Source: Prorocentrum cordatum (taxonomy: Eukaryota > Sar > Dinophyceae > Prorocentrales > Prorocentraceae). From it: DNA of 64,000 nucleotides. A program made the translations under genes and the position numbers. The notes beneath the pieces are model-generated. The model ran no database searches. It saw only the letters and a program-made list of their open reading frames with translations, and was not told where the DNA came from. The stretch covers positions 260,001-324,000 of the forward strand of contig CAUYUJ010016059.1 of assembly GCA_963575745.1 (NCBI GenBank), in the 5' to 3' direction. Shown in pieces: positions 11,346 to 21,576 of this stretch (the stretch's first letter is position 1; each line of letters starts with the position of its first letter).

Positions 11346-12050
11346 TTGGGACCAACCGTTCGACCATATTCCTACTCATGGAAGACGGGCTTGTTCATGT
11401 CCGCGGAAATTCATGTTGCGTTTCCCGGAAGTGAGGTGCAGCGTAATCCGCAATCTGATTCACTCCTGCAGGATGCTTACGCCTTCGGTTGTCGGATCCG
11501 AGCGGCAATCGAAAGACATTCGACTTGCCCCAGAATTGGCTTCATGGTTTCGGAAAAAATTAATGAGGGCATTGTCTTCATGTGTACGTCGACGGAGCCT
11601 CAAATTAATGCCAAGATTTGTCTCGCTAACAGCCTCTTTGGGGTCTTCAATACCGATGGCGCTATTGGGATTATCAACATCCTTAAAAAGAAAAGGAGGA
11701 GAGCGGCACAGCCGACTCCAACTGAGACAGTCCCAGCTGAGTCGCCGGCAGGTGCTGCAGCCCCGATTGCTGGTGCCCGAGCGGCGCCGCCGCCTCGGGA
11801 CAGCGCGCCCGGCCACGTCCTCGCCCGCCTTCGCGGCCGCGGTTCTTGCGCGGAAAGCAATCTCATAGGGCTACCCCCTATTCTCCTGCGTCTGCCGGCA
11901 CAGCCGCGTCAGTCCGCGAGACTGGCTGGATTGGTTCCACAAGAGTTCGGTCGTGTGCGGGCGAATCCAGGACGGAGGAACTCATGCCCCAAAGGCCGGC
12001 TGTTCCGCCGGTTGGCGGCCCCGCGCGCCATGGCCCCGGGCCGGTCATAG
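11346..12050 (+). CDS. hypothetical protein fragment continuing the same tract
   Basis: From about 11375 this frame takes over from the previous one and reads plausibly to about 11700: LLQDAYAFGCRIRAAIERHS, GFMVSEKINEGIVFMCTSTE, then a basic end (ILKKKRRRAAQ). After that it becomes Ala/Pro/Arg-rich and is probably not real. No family is recognised. The change of frame without an obvious splice signal suggests frameshift decay. Confidence 0.4.
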   Translation: MGPTVRPYSYSWKTGLFMSAEIHVAFPGSEVQRNPQSDSLLQDAYAFGCRIRAAIERHSTCPRIGFMVSEKINEGIVFMCTSTEPQINAKICLANSLFGVFNTDGAIGIINILKKKRRRAAQPTPTETVPAESPAGAAAPIAGARAAPPPRDSAPGHVLARLRGRGSCAESNLIGLPPILLRLPAQPRQSARLAGLVPQEFGRVRANPGRRNSCPKGRLFRRLAAPRAMAPGRS

Positions 12051-12175
12051 ACGGCATCTACGACGCGACCGTAGACTACTACGAAGACAAGAACGAGACT
12101 GGAGAAATCCGAGGATACTACGCACATGTATCCCGACACCAGCAAGTCACCGGCCACAGTAAAACGTGGCAATGA
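11846..12175 (+). CDS. hypothetical protein fragment, end of the tract
   Basis: Third frame in succession. Its last 45 codons look coding (PVIDGIYDATVDYYEDKNE, then GEIRGYYAHVSRH) and it stops at 12173-12175. It may be the C-terminal part of the protein spread over 9.9-12.2 kb. Confidence 0.3.
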   Translation: MRGKQSHRATPYSPASAGTAASVRETGWIGSTRVRSCAGESRTEELMPQRPAVPPVGGPARHGPGPVIDGIYDATVDYYEDKNETGEIRGYYAHVSRHQQVTGHSKTWQ

Positions 12176-13159
12176 TTCAGTTGGAATGAATATAACTGCA
12201 AATTCCAATGCTCTTATGGAACGCTAAATACCTTGCCCGTCCCGCAACCTCCGCCTGCGCCGAAGGTGAGTTCGTCGGAGAAGGGCCCGGGCAAGAGTGA
12301 GCCAAGTGACTGGAGCTCAAGAACAAGAGAGGACAGCTCCTCTAGGGACCAGAGCCAGTAGCGCTGGGATGACTCTCGTGAGTGGGGAGGCCGCTGGAGA
12401 TGATGACGCTGAACTACTGCACCTGCGCGACACAGTCGTCGCTGGATCGTACTACTTCGTGGAGCGGATGCACTAGGTGTGCACGGGCAATGAGACCTGA
12501 GCTGCAAATATTAGCTCCGGCGGGAAACGTCGGGCTTCTTCGGCCTTCTGCCCCCTGGCACCCACCGTCGAGCGGTAAAACTTATATTTTGGGGGTTCGC
12601 TCCGGTGGTTGTACATATGTACAGGCCAAGTATGTTGGGGGGTGGGGCGGCTCTACAGATCCCACCGCGGGGGGAGTCAATGCACCCCTCCGCACCACCT
12701 GGTTCCTGCCCGTCTCACTCGCCTTGCCTGCGCCTGCACTGTCTGCTTCTCTTCCTTCTTGACTTGTTTTCCGCAACTATGTACTTGGCTCTAAGGAAGC
12801 GGAAAATAAGCGAACCTGCGGCTCGCGCGCGTGCGTCGGCCGGCGGGCCAGCATCCTCCCTTCAGTGCCACCTTAGTGCATGCTTGACGGCATTATCCCT
12901 TCTTGCCCATGTCATCTGCGGAGCCCACTGACTATGAGACATCATCGGGACATGTCGCAGGGATTCTGAATATCCAGGCGAAAAACTCATGTTCCATTCT
13001 TCGTCCTGCTGGATCTGACAAGGTCCTGGTTTGCCATGTCCTGATGACTGGGGCCCTGAACTTTGATAGTTTGCGGGCTTTAGGGGACTCTGGAGCTCGT
13101 ACGCCCGCCTGATGCCGTCGACGTTATGAGTCTTCGCGCGGCGTGGGCCCGGGGGCTCC
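12176..13159. other. no gene seen
   Basis: Mixed composition without a convincing long frame, RNA gene or repeat. Runs of G or C of 6-8 bases occur near 12640-12680. Confidence 0.45.
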
Positions 13160-14566
13160 ACACACTATACACCTCCTCCTTCTCCTCCTCCTCCTCCTCA
13201 TATCCTGGCACACCTTCGGGACCCAGAACAACCCAGAAACATCTGAAATGCCGTTCCTCCACCACCCTCCTCCTCATCATTCCACCTTTCTCTTTCCTCC
13301 TCATTACTCCTTCTCTTCGTCTCTCCACTTTCCCACTTCTCCTCATCACTCCTATACTCGTCATTCCTCCTTCCTCCTCAAGCTTTCAGTCCTCCTCTTC
13401 CCCGTCGTTCCTCATCCTGACTCTTCCTGCTTCTCCTTCCGTCATCCTGCTCCTCTTCCCTCCTCACCGCTCCCTGCCTTCTACCCCTCCTTCCTCCCCC
13501 TCCTCCTCCTTTCTCATTGCTGCCCCCCCCCTGTCATCGTCGCTCCTCGCCGCCCTCCTCCCCCTCCTGCCCCTCTTCCTCCTCCTAGACACACCCTCGT
13601 ATCCCCCCAGAGGCTCCCCAAACACTCTGACACCAACCTCCCCCTCTCCTCCTCCGCCTCCTGCTCCCCCTCCTCCTCCTTCACGTCCCTGCTCTCTGCC
13701 GTCCTCACCCTCCCTCTGCGCTCCCGCCCTGCTCCCGCTGCTGCAATGCCCTCTCTCCCCCGTCCCAGGTGCACCATGTGTCTGCCGTACGTCATGGTGC
13801 TGACGAGCGAGGGGGCGACGAAGTCCCCAGAGAACACCAACATCGGGGAGATGCCCCTCTCCCGCGCGACGCCGTCCACCAGCGTCTCATGACGGGGGGC
13901 CAGAGCTGCCTACCACTCAAGCTTAGGGTCCACCTCCTCGCCCTCCTTACAGGCCACACGGATGCGATCTGCCTCGCCGAATCGACATAAGCCCTACTCT
14001 TCTCGTATCCTCTGCTCCTCTCCTCTCATATCCTCTCATCCTCCTTCTCCTCCTTCTCCTCCTTCTCCTCATAGACCTTTCAAATGCAGACTGCCTCGCC
14101 GAATCGATATACGCCTTTTGTCGGTCTTCCTCTTTTCAGACATTGCAGTGTTCGGCACACTGGCAACAGCAATAATATCCTCCTCCTCCTGCTCTCCTTC
14201 ACCTGTCTCGCCTCCTCTTCTTCTGTGATCTTTCGGGTGCGGATGGCCGAGGCCCTACTCCTCTCCCTCTTCTCCCCTTCCTCCTCTTGCTCGTCCTGTT
14301 CCTCATTCTCCCTCGCCCCCTCCTCCTCCTCCTCCTCCTCCTCCTCCTGCAGGAAGCCAGGGAAGAGAATCATCATCAGGAGAAATAGTGGATGATCCTC
14401 TGGCTCCTGCTCCTTCACGGCAGAAGTCCTGGATGGTCCTTCTTTCCCCCCTACTCCATGTCCTCGTCGTTCTCCTCGTCCTTGTCAATGTCCTCGTCGT
14501 CGTCCTCGTGCTCTTTCTCCTCCGCCTCCTTCTCCTCCTCCTCCTCCTCTTCCTCCTCCTCCGAGT
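13160..14566. repeat. long polypyrimidine (TCC/CTC)-rich tract
   Basis: Strong strand asymmetry: the plus strand is mostly C and T, with TCCTCC blocks at 13170-13770, 14035-14075, 14275-14350 and 14455-14565. The Ser/Pro/Leu-rich frame on one strand and the Glu-rich frame on the other are by-products. A less biased island (about 13740-14000) holds no recognisable gene. Confidence 0.8.
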
Positions 14567-14604
14567 GAGAGAGAGAGAGAAGAGGGAGAGAGAGAGAGAG
14601 AGAC
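14567..14604. repeat. (GA)n microsatellite
   Basis: GAGAGAGA runs interrupted once by AGAGGGAG, directly after the CT-rich tract. Confidence 0.9.
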
Positions 14605-14749
14605 AACGTTTCTGTGGCCCGTTGGAGCTTTCCGTGGGCCGGTGGGTCGTTCTTTGGCCCCGTTGGGGCTTTTTGTGGTCTGGTGGTCCTGGTGGCCCCG
14701 TTCGGGCTTTCTGTGGCCCAGCCGCCGCTTCTTAACACCATACCCCACG

Positions 14750-14905
14750 CACCATACGACGCACTTCAACTTCAACCTTAGAGACACAGACACGACACGC
14801 GATCAAACCTTAGAGACACAAACACGAAACGCACTTCTGCCTTAGAGACACAGACACGACACGCACTTACACCTTAGAGACACAGACACGACACGCACTG
14901 AAACC
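14750..14905. repeat. ~33-bp minisatellite
   Basis: Four clear units of CCTTAGAGACACAGACACGA followed by CACGCACTT with 2-4 bp variable joins, at about 14778, 14808, 14841 and 14872. Confidence 0.85.
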
Positions 14906-15258
14906 ATCAAGCCACTTTGCACGAAAGGTACTTAGGTATTGGAGGCAAGGGATGAGCAGGGAGAGGACGAGGATGAGCGGGATGGGGATAGGCGACTCGG
15001 AGCCCTCTTGGTCCGATCGCTCGGCGACTCAGAGCCCTTTTGGACCATCTTGGTGGCCTCTCGAGGCCATCTTGGCCCGTCTCGGGGCCCTTTAGGCTCC
15101 GAAAAAAATCATGCGAGAAGCCGCGCGAAGCCTCAAGAGATTTGAGATTGTTGGGTCCAGGCCCTTTGAGAATCCTCAATCCAAATTGCTGAGGACTCAG
15201 AGGGACCTGAGGACAGGCCCACTCCGTGCCGGGTCACGGTTGTGCATATACACGCTCA

Positions 15259-15558
15259 TTATATATATATATATATGTACGAGAATCGTCGCGCGCGCTT
15301 CGCGCGCGCTCAGGTTCTAGCAGGCCCCAGGCCTTGACGAATTCACTGCTCCACTGAAGTAGTGGACTACAGTCCACGCATACCAATCCGCATTCCGAAA
15401 GGCCTTGGGGGAAAATGGTTGCGTAGGGGGGGCGGAGGCCGAATGAATCGGGTTCCCAGAAGGCCTTCTGGGAGCATGCGTTTTTGGGGCGTCTTGGGGA
15501 GCCTGTTTGGGCGTGCCGTCGTCGTCGTCTTAATGTCGTCGTCGCCACTTGGGGCGCG

Positions 15559-15638
<80 letters not shown>
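15259..15638. repeat. composite element copy 1: (AT)n, GC hairpin, unique core, (GTC)n
   Basis: Order: (AT)n at 15259-15277; a perfect hairpin of GCGCGCGC, TTC, GCGCGCGC at about 15291-15309; TCAGGTTCTAGCAGGCCCCA; an inverted repeat GTGGACT/AGTCCAC near 15361; the 18-bp palindrome CCCAGAAGGCCTTCTGGG near 15454; then 26 units of GTC (15561-15638). The same modules in the same order recur at 22296-22627, so this is one mobile or duplicated unit. Confidence 0.8.
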
Positions 15639-15679
15639 CTCGTCTTCATCGTTTCGTCGTCGTCGTCGGTTCAAGAGGG

Positions 15680-17430
15680 CACTTGGGGAAACGTTGTGCG
15701 AAACGATCTGCGGAGGGCCGCGAGAAGGCGATCAGTCATGTTCCCAGTCAACTTCCCAGACAACTCTCCTGTAGCATGATGGTACTTCGAAGCCTCCGGA
15801 GACTCGCGGGCCCACGATGAACCGTGTCCCCCGAAGGCTTCCTGGGGACATGGTTTGCTGGGGTGTGCTGGGGAGCCTCTCGGGCGTTCCCTGAGGGCCC
15901 CTTGGAGGCCTCCGGGGACTCTCGGGCCCATGATGAACCATGTCCCCGGAAAGCTGTCTGGGGACCTCATTTCTTGGGGTGTGTTGGGGGGTCTCTTGGG
16001 TGTTCCCTGGGAGCCCCTTGGGGGTCTCTTGGGGCTTCCAGGGGGCCTCTTGGGCGCCTCGCGGGGCTTCCTGGGAGCCTCTTGGTGCCCTCCGGGGGCC
16101 TACTGGCGGCCTCTAGGGCCAGAGACCTCGAAACATCGGTTGGCGGTCCCCCTCTGGGCCCCCTCTTAGGGAGCTCTTGGGGCACACTTGGGTTGTCTGG
16201 GGAGCCTCCTGGGCCGTCTTGGGGCCCTCTTCGGGGCCTCGTGGGCCGTCTTGGAGCGATCTGAAAAGCCTCCGAGTGAGGCCGTGAAGGAGCGCTGGAC
16301 AGCGGGGAAAACGAGAACGCCTAAATCCTTCAAAAACCACCGGAAAATGAGTGAATCTTTCCTCCCAGGGCCCTCTTGGGTAACCTTTTGAGTCCGTGTT
16401 GGAGTCCTCGTCGGCCGTCTTGAGGGCACCTTGGGCGTCTTCGGGGCCTCTTGGGACCGTCTTGGGCCGTCTCGGGACCTCCATTAGCCTGTCGTGGCCT
16501 GCTTCGGGGCGGACCTGGGCCGCCTCGGGACTCCTCTGGGCCACACTTGGGTTCTCTGGGGAGCCTGCTGGGCCGTCTTGGGCCCCTCTTCGGAGCCTCG
16601 TGGGCCGTCTTGGAGCGATCTGAAGGGCCTCCGAGGCCGTGAGGGAGCGCTGGAAAGCGGGGAAAGCGAGAACGCCTAAATCCTTCAAAAACCACCGGAA
16701 AATGAGTGAATCTTGCCTCCCAGGGCCCTCTTGGGGAGTCTCTTGAGTCCGTCCTGGAGCGTGTTGGAGTCCTCGTCGGCCGTCTTGAGTGCAACTTGGG
16801 CGACTTCGGGGCCTCTTGGGACCGTCTTGGGCCGTCTCGGGACCCCCTTAGCCTGTCGCGGCTTGTTTCAGGGCGGGCTCGGGCCGTCTCGGGAGCTCTG
16901 GAACCCCCCACCCCCCGGCGGGCACCGATGGGGGGAACAGGCAGCGGCCCGCCCCCCCCCCCCCCCGGGGGCTCTCTTAAGAGGGGTGCCTCTGGGGGCT
17001 TACCAAGGGGCCCTTTTTGGCCTTGTCGGTAACCCTATTGGAAACATGGTTGGGGCGGTGGGCGGAAGCCCAAGGAATCATGTTCCCGGAAAGCTGTCTG
17101 GGAAAGACGATTTACCAAGGTGTCTTGGGGGCCCGCCGGGGGCTTCCCTGGGGGCCCCTTTGGGGCCTATTGGGGCTCCGGGTGGCCTCTTGGGAGCATC
17201 ACGGGGATTCTTGGGAGCCTCTTGATGGCCTCCGGGGGCGTCCTAGGAGCCTCTCAGGCCGGGGACCTTGAAATGTCGCGCTCTTCGGGCCCTCTTGGGT
17301 CGCTCTTGGGGCTCTCTTGGGGCCCTCTTGAATTATCAGGGGAGCCTCCTGGGCCGTCTCTGGGCTTTCTTGGGAGCCTCTTCGGCCGTCTTGGAGCGAT
17401 CTGAAGGGCCTCTGACGCCGTCCGGGACCG
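15680..17430. repeat. degenerate GGGCCTCTTGGGG repeat, plus orientation
   Basis: Almost the whole stretch is built from 10-15 bp variants of CTTGGGGCCTCTTGGG. Within it a ~355-bp unit, marked by GAGCGCTGGA and by AAATCCTTCAAAAACCACCG, is tandemly duplicated (about 16290 and 16646). Palindromic blocks around CATGTCCCC/GGGGACATG lie at 15819-15856 and 15936-15972, with a half-lost copy at about 17076. Long Gly/Leu/Trp/Ser frames here are repeat translations. Confidence 0.8.
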
Positions 17431-18945
17431 TCAGGCCGAGTCCGCTTCCGATCGCTGCGCCCTCTTCCCCACGTAGCTGAAGAAGCCCTCCAGGAAGCCG
17501 AGGTCGTGGCGGGCGGGGTCGTAGACAGGTGCGCCGACGGACCTCGAGTCGCAGTACTGCTCCCAAGCTTGACTCAACTGGGGCGAGCTGCGCCGCCCCA
17601 TGTCGATCATGAGGGCAAGGATCGCCGCGGACTCCGCCCCGTCCAGGCCTCCAGGGACCACGACGCCCTTGGGCTCCTCCGCAGGCGTGGGCCCCTCGCC
17701 GTCGCCAGAAGCCTGGGGCCCCTCGCGCCCCTGTCGGCCTCGGGCCCCTCGGCCCTCCGCCGCCACGGCCTCGGCAGAACCTCGGCGTCGGCCCGTCGCA
17801 GCCGGCCCCTCCGCCGCAATCTTCGCTGGCTCGGTTTCCCATTGCCACATTTTCCCCTCTTTCTGCTCCGACAGCACCATAGACGTCCCGTTGACGCTGC
17901 CCACCAGCAATTGTCGGGCGATCACTTCGTAGACCCGGCCAGCATGGAGGCGCCCTTTTCCGCGTCCGCACGACCTCAGAAGCTTGACGCGGCCGCCCTT
18001 CTCAACCGCAGTCTTCGGTGGCTCGGTTTCCCATCGCCACTCTGTCCCCTCAAGCCGCGCCGACAACTGGTGCGCTCCCCCCCCGGCGCCAGAGCGCACC
18101 AGAAGTTTTCGGCCCATCACCTCGAAGACCTGGCCAGCCTTGAAAGTGAATCTTTTGTTCTTAGAGTTTGAGTTCGTCAGCATCCTGACGCGGCCGCTGG
18201 GCGTGCCGGCCCCTGCGCTGGGCTCGGCTCGACCTGCCACAGCGCCTGGAGCTGCGGCCCCCTCGCCTGCCCCGCCCGCGCCGTGCTCGGATCCAGCAGC
18301 CGCGCCCTGCTCGGCTCGATCTGCTTGTGCGTCCAGCGCCGCAATGCCCCCCCGCTCGGCCTGCTTAGCGCCCGGCACCGCGCCCTCTCCCTCGGCCGCC
18401 GCGGAGCCCAGGCCGAACGCCTCGATCTGCTCCAGCAGCCAGGCCTCCAGGTGCGCCAGGGCCGCACCTGCGGCCTCCAACTCGGCCGCCTCCTGGCTAT
18501 CGCCGGCCCCCTCAAACTCCAGCAGCTCGTCGTGCTCCAGCACCACCAGGCGCATGTTGGCGACCAGCTGGTCAGTGCCCTCCTCCACCCAGTGCCTCCA
18601 CACCACATCACCGGGCTGCAGCGGCCTATCCAGGGCCTGCTCCAGCAGGTCGTCCAGCCGCTCGAGCGCGCCCACACCCGCCGCCGCGGCCCGACGCTCC
18701 GCCTGCGCCTCTGCGGCGTCGCCCCTCGCGACGGGGCCCCCCGGCCGCCCGCCGCGGGCGCGCGCGGCCCTCCGTGAGCAACGATCAGGCCGCGGCGCGA
18801 CGAACAGCCGCGGCCCCGCGCCGGCCGCGCACAGCAGCGCCGCCCCAAGCGCGGCCAGCGGGCACCGCGCCGCGGGCGCCCAGCGCCGCGGCGGCAGCCC
18901 CGCGCCGCGGCCGCCGGCGCGGCCGCGGCGCCGAGGCGCGGCCAT
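17431..18945 (-). CDS. intronless retrogene; predicted plastid-targeted protein with duplicated ~60-aa module
   Basis: The start is the ATG at 18945: it is the first in-frame ATG after the SL relics, about 90 bases downstream, and opens a signal peptide. The product is 504 residues. Residues 1-46 form a basic N-terminus plus hydrophobic core (LAALGAALLCAAGA); then FVAP (48-51) and an Arg/Ala-rich stretch. Signal peptide plus FVAP plus basic transit region is the bipartite plastid presequence of peridinin dinoflagellates. Residues 92-180 are helical and acidic (LEQALDRPLQPGDVVWRHWV). An Ala/Gly linker follows. Two tandem modules of the same fold come next, at 251-313 and 318-376, sharing GRV, FEV/YEV, LLV and W(R/Q)WETEP. 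The C-terminus (430-490) is a further unrecognised domain. No enzyme motif is visible. The frame is intact, without introns, as expected for a copied mRNA. Confidence 0.75.
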   Translation of the reverse strand: MAAPRRRGRAGGRGAGLPPRRWAPAARCPLAALGAALLCAAGAGPRLFVAPRPDRCSRRAARARGGRPGGPVARGDAAEAQAERRAAAAGVGALERLDDLLEQALDRPLQPGDVVWRHWVEEGTDQLVANMRLVVLEHDELLEFEGAGDSQEAAELEAAGAALAHLEAWLLEQIEAFGLGSAAAEGEGAVPGAKQAERGGIAALDAQADRAEQGAAAGSEHGAGGAGEGAAAPGAVAGRAEPSAGAGTPSGRVRMLTNSNSKNKRFTFKAGQVFEVMGRKLLVRSGAGGGAHQLSARLEGTEWRWETEPPKTAVEKGGRVKLLRSCGRGKGRLHAGRVYEVIARQLLVGSVNGTSMVLSEQKEGKMWQWETEPAKIAAEGPAATGRRRGSAEAVAAEGRGARGRQGREGPQASGDGEGPTPAEEPKGVVVPGGLDGAESAAILALMIDMGRRSSPQLSQAWEQYCDSRSVGAPVYDPARHDLGFLEGFFSYVGKRAQRSEADSA

Positions 18946-19033
18946 CCCTCTTCTTGACGGGCACGGCAAAGAAGTGTTCCCGAGAGAGCCCCCAAATCGC
19001 TTGACAAGGTCTCCAAGAGGCTTCGCCGAACAG

Positions 19034-19070
19034 CTTGATCCAAGATGCCTGGAGCCAAAATGGCTACGGA
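19034..19070 (-). other. two tandem spliced-leader relics
   Basis: Bases 19070-19049 read on the minus strand match the full 22-base SL except for one base near its 3' end (CTCCAG instead of CTCAAG). Directly after it, 19048-19034 (GCATCTTGGATCAAG) matches SL bases 8-22 (CCATTTTGGCTCAAG) at 12 of 15 positions without a gap. This is what is expected if an SL already in the gene was used as trans-splice acceptor at its internal TAG and a new SL was added. The inner, older copy has more changes than the outer one, as it should. Confidence 0.9.
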
Positions 19071-19304
19071 GGGGCCAATGGAGGTGCTCTTGGGGCGTTC
19101 TGGCGGCGTCGTCGGCCGTCCTGAGGCCATCTTCGGCGTATCCAGGGCCTCTTGGGGCTGTATTGACAATCGTTAGGGCCCTCTTGGCGTGTCGTGGCAT
19201 GTTTGGGAGCGGGCCCGGGCAGTCCCGGGAGCAGTGGGACCCCCCCAATACCCCCATAGGGGGGTACGGCACCGGCCTGGGCCACCCCCCTGGCCTACTC
19301 CGAT
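19071..19304. repeat. degenerate GGGCCTCTTGG repeat with CCTACTCCGAT tail
   Basis: Continuation of the 15-17 kb repeat family upstream of the retrogene. It ends in a C-rich run and GGCCTACTCCGAT directly before the AT microsatellite; the same junction is seen at about 24365-24381. Confidence 0.65.
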
Positions 19305-19354
19305 AATTTATATATCTATATCTATATATATGTACATATGTAAACATATATATA

Positions 19355-19385
<31 letters not shown>
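19305..19385. repeat. (AT)n microsatellite with TGTACATATG interruptions
   Basis: About 80 bases of AT/TATC/CATATG. It gives the spurious Tyr/Ile-rich N-terminal extension of the minus-strand gene frame. Confidence 0.95.
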
Positions 19386-20090
19386 CCATTCAAATAGATC
19401 CGAAAGATGCTTTGTGGGTTTGCGTGGGCCCCTGGTCCCCAGAGCCCTCAGAGAACCCCGAAACGCCCGGAAGGGACCGAAACGGCACCGGAACTCCCCA
19501 GAAGAGCCCCGAGATGGCCCACGGAGGCCCCGAGACGACCCAAGACTCTCAAGAGGGCTTTCAGGCGTTCCAAGATGTTCTCCAGACGGCCCCATGAGCC
19601 CCAAAGACGCCCCCGGACGGCTCCAGGCGGGCCCAAGGGGGGGCTCCATCAAGCAAAAATCGTACAATCACTTCAGGAAAATTGTCATTTTCAGCAGATT
19701 CGGCTTATTGCTTTTCGAATCGTCCACAACGGCCCCAGGGCCTCCAAGATCGCCCAATACGGCCCCCAAGAGGGCCCAAAGATGGCCCCAGACGGGCCCA
19801 GGACGGCCCAAGAGGCGCCCAAGACGACCCAAGAGGACCCCACGAGAGGCCCAAGAGGGGCCCAGGACAGTCCACGATGGCCCCAAGACGGCCCGATAGG
19901 CGCCCAAGATGGCCCAAGACGGCCCCAAGACGGCCCACGAGGCGCCCTGCCGGCCCAAGAGGGCTCCGAGAAACCCCCGGGGAGCCCAAAACAGCCCCCA
20001 TAGAGCTCCCAAGCGGCTCCCAAGAAGCTTCGAAAGTGCTTCCAACAGAGGGGGGCGGACGAGAGGCGAGAGGCCCCTCGCAGGCGCAAA
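19386..20090. repeat. degenerate CCCCAAGACGGCCC repeat (inverse orientation)
   Basis: Variants of CCCAAGACGGCCCCAAGAG fill this stretch, i.e. the reverse complement of the 15-17 kb family. The orientation switch is at the AT microsatellite. No gene. Confidence 0.75.
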
Positions 20091-20446
20091 ACAATTACTC
20101 ACTGCGTGGAGCTCCCCATATGTGCATCTCAGGTTTTATGTAATGCCATAGTGAGCGTCTGTTCATGAGCGCTTGGCTATAATAGCGCGTTCACGTGGGC
20201 GACAGGGCCGACGAAGACGAGTGAATCCTAATGCGAGTGAGTGAGTATGCGTCAGAGTGAGCTTTGAGTATGATTGAATATGAGCCTCCCATTCGCTCCC
20301 CCTCCTCAGCTGCCAGGCCGTGCCTTCCTCAGCCTGTGGTAGTGTGCGTATGTTTTAAGAGAGTTGGCAGTGGGATCTGTAAAACGAGCGTTTACACAAG
20401 GAAGCAGCACGCCTCAGCGCCTTCCTCGCAGCATGAAAACAAGCAA
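20091..20446. other. no gene seen
   Basis: Less biased sequence with a loose GAGTGAGTATG repeat near 20235-20280, related to the minisatellite at 21577-21872. Confidence 0.45.
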
Positions 20447-21576
20447 GGCGCCTGAGACATCCCCACAAAATGGCCGCGAACGGGCCCGTGAAAACACCCC
20501 TGGCGGCCCCCCCCTTAGGGGTGCTGAAACCAGCGCCCCGCCTGAGTCTTCCTCACAATCTGCTCTGAACGCAAAAGATGTTGGGCATGAATACGAGCAA
20601 ACCGCTCGAGACATCCCCACAAACTGGCCGCGAACGGGCCACTGAAAACACCCCTGGCGGCTCCCCTTACGGGTGCTGGAACCAGCGCCCCGCTTGAGAC
20701 ATCCTCAGAATCTGGTCTGAAAGCAAAAGATGTTGGGCACGAAAACGAGCAAGCCGCGTGAGACATCCCCACAAGCTGGCCGCGAACGGGCCCGTGAAAA
20801 CACCCCTGGCGGCTCCCCTTAGGAGTGCTGAAGCCAGCGCCCCGCCTGAGACATCCTCAACATCTGTTTTGAAAGCCAAGGATGTTGGGCATGAAAACGA
20901 GCAAGCCGTCTGAGACATCCCCACAAACTGGCCGCGAACGGGCCCGTGAAAACACCCCTGGCGGCTCCCCTGTGCTGAAACCAGCGCCCCGCCTGAGACA
21001 TCCTCACAATGTGATCTGAAAGCAAATGACGTTGGGCATGAATACGAGCAAACCGCCTGAGACATCCCCACAAACTGGCCGCGAACGGGCCCGTGAAAAC
21101 ACCCCTGGCGGCTCTCCTTAGGGGTGCTGAAACCAGCGCCCCGCCTGAGACATCCTCAAAATCTGTTCTGAAAGCAAAAGGTGTTGGGAATGAAATCGAG
21201 CAAACCGCCTGAGACATCCCCACAAACTGGCCGCGAACGGGCCCGTGAAAACACCCCTGGCGGCTCTCCTTAGGGGTGCTGAAACCAGCGCCCCGCCTGA
21301 GACATCCTCAAAATCTGATCTGAAAGCAAAGGATGCTGGGCATGAAAACGAGCAAACCGCCTGAGACATCCCCACAAACTTGCCGCGAACGGGCCCGTGA
21401 AAACACCCCTGGCGGTTCCCCTTAGGGGTGCTAAAACCAGCGCCCCACCTGAGTCTTCCTCACAATCTGCTCTGAACGCAAAAGATGTTGGGCATGAATA
21501 CAAGCAAACCGCTCGAGACATCCCCACAAACTGGCCGCGAACGGGCCCGTGAAAACACCCCTGGCGGCTCCCCTTG
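20447..21576. repeat. 152-bp satellite array
   Basis: About 7.5 units. Each unit holds two copies of CCTGAGACATCC spaced ~76 bp, a GCCGCGAACGGGCCCGTGAA block and CACCCCTGGCGGCTCCCCTT. Minus-strand 85-codon frames recur every 152 bases, but their peptides only reflect the repeat. The GAGACATCC core, read on the other strand as GGATGTCTC, is the motif of the arrays at 24.4 and 32.5 kb. Confidence 0.9.

Noticed and set aside
18946-19389. N-terminal extension of the retrogene frame to 652 residues
   Set aside because: It would translate the SL relics, the GGGCCTC repeat and the AT microsatellite (Tyr/Ile-rich). The ATG at 18945 opens a signal peptide and is the first ATG after the SL.
20414-21527. 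Recurrent 85-codon minus frames (SCPTSFAF-type peptide)
   Set aside because: They recur with the 152-bp period and differ by stops and frameshifts between units; no sign of selection on the peptide.
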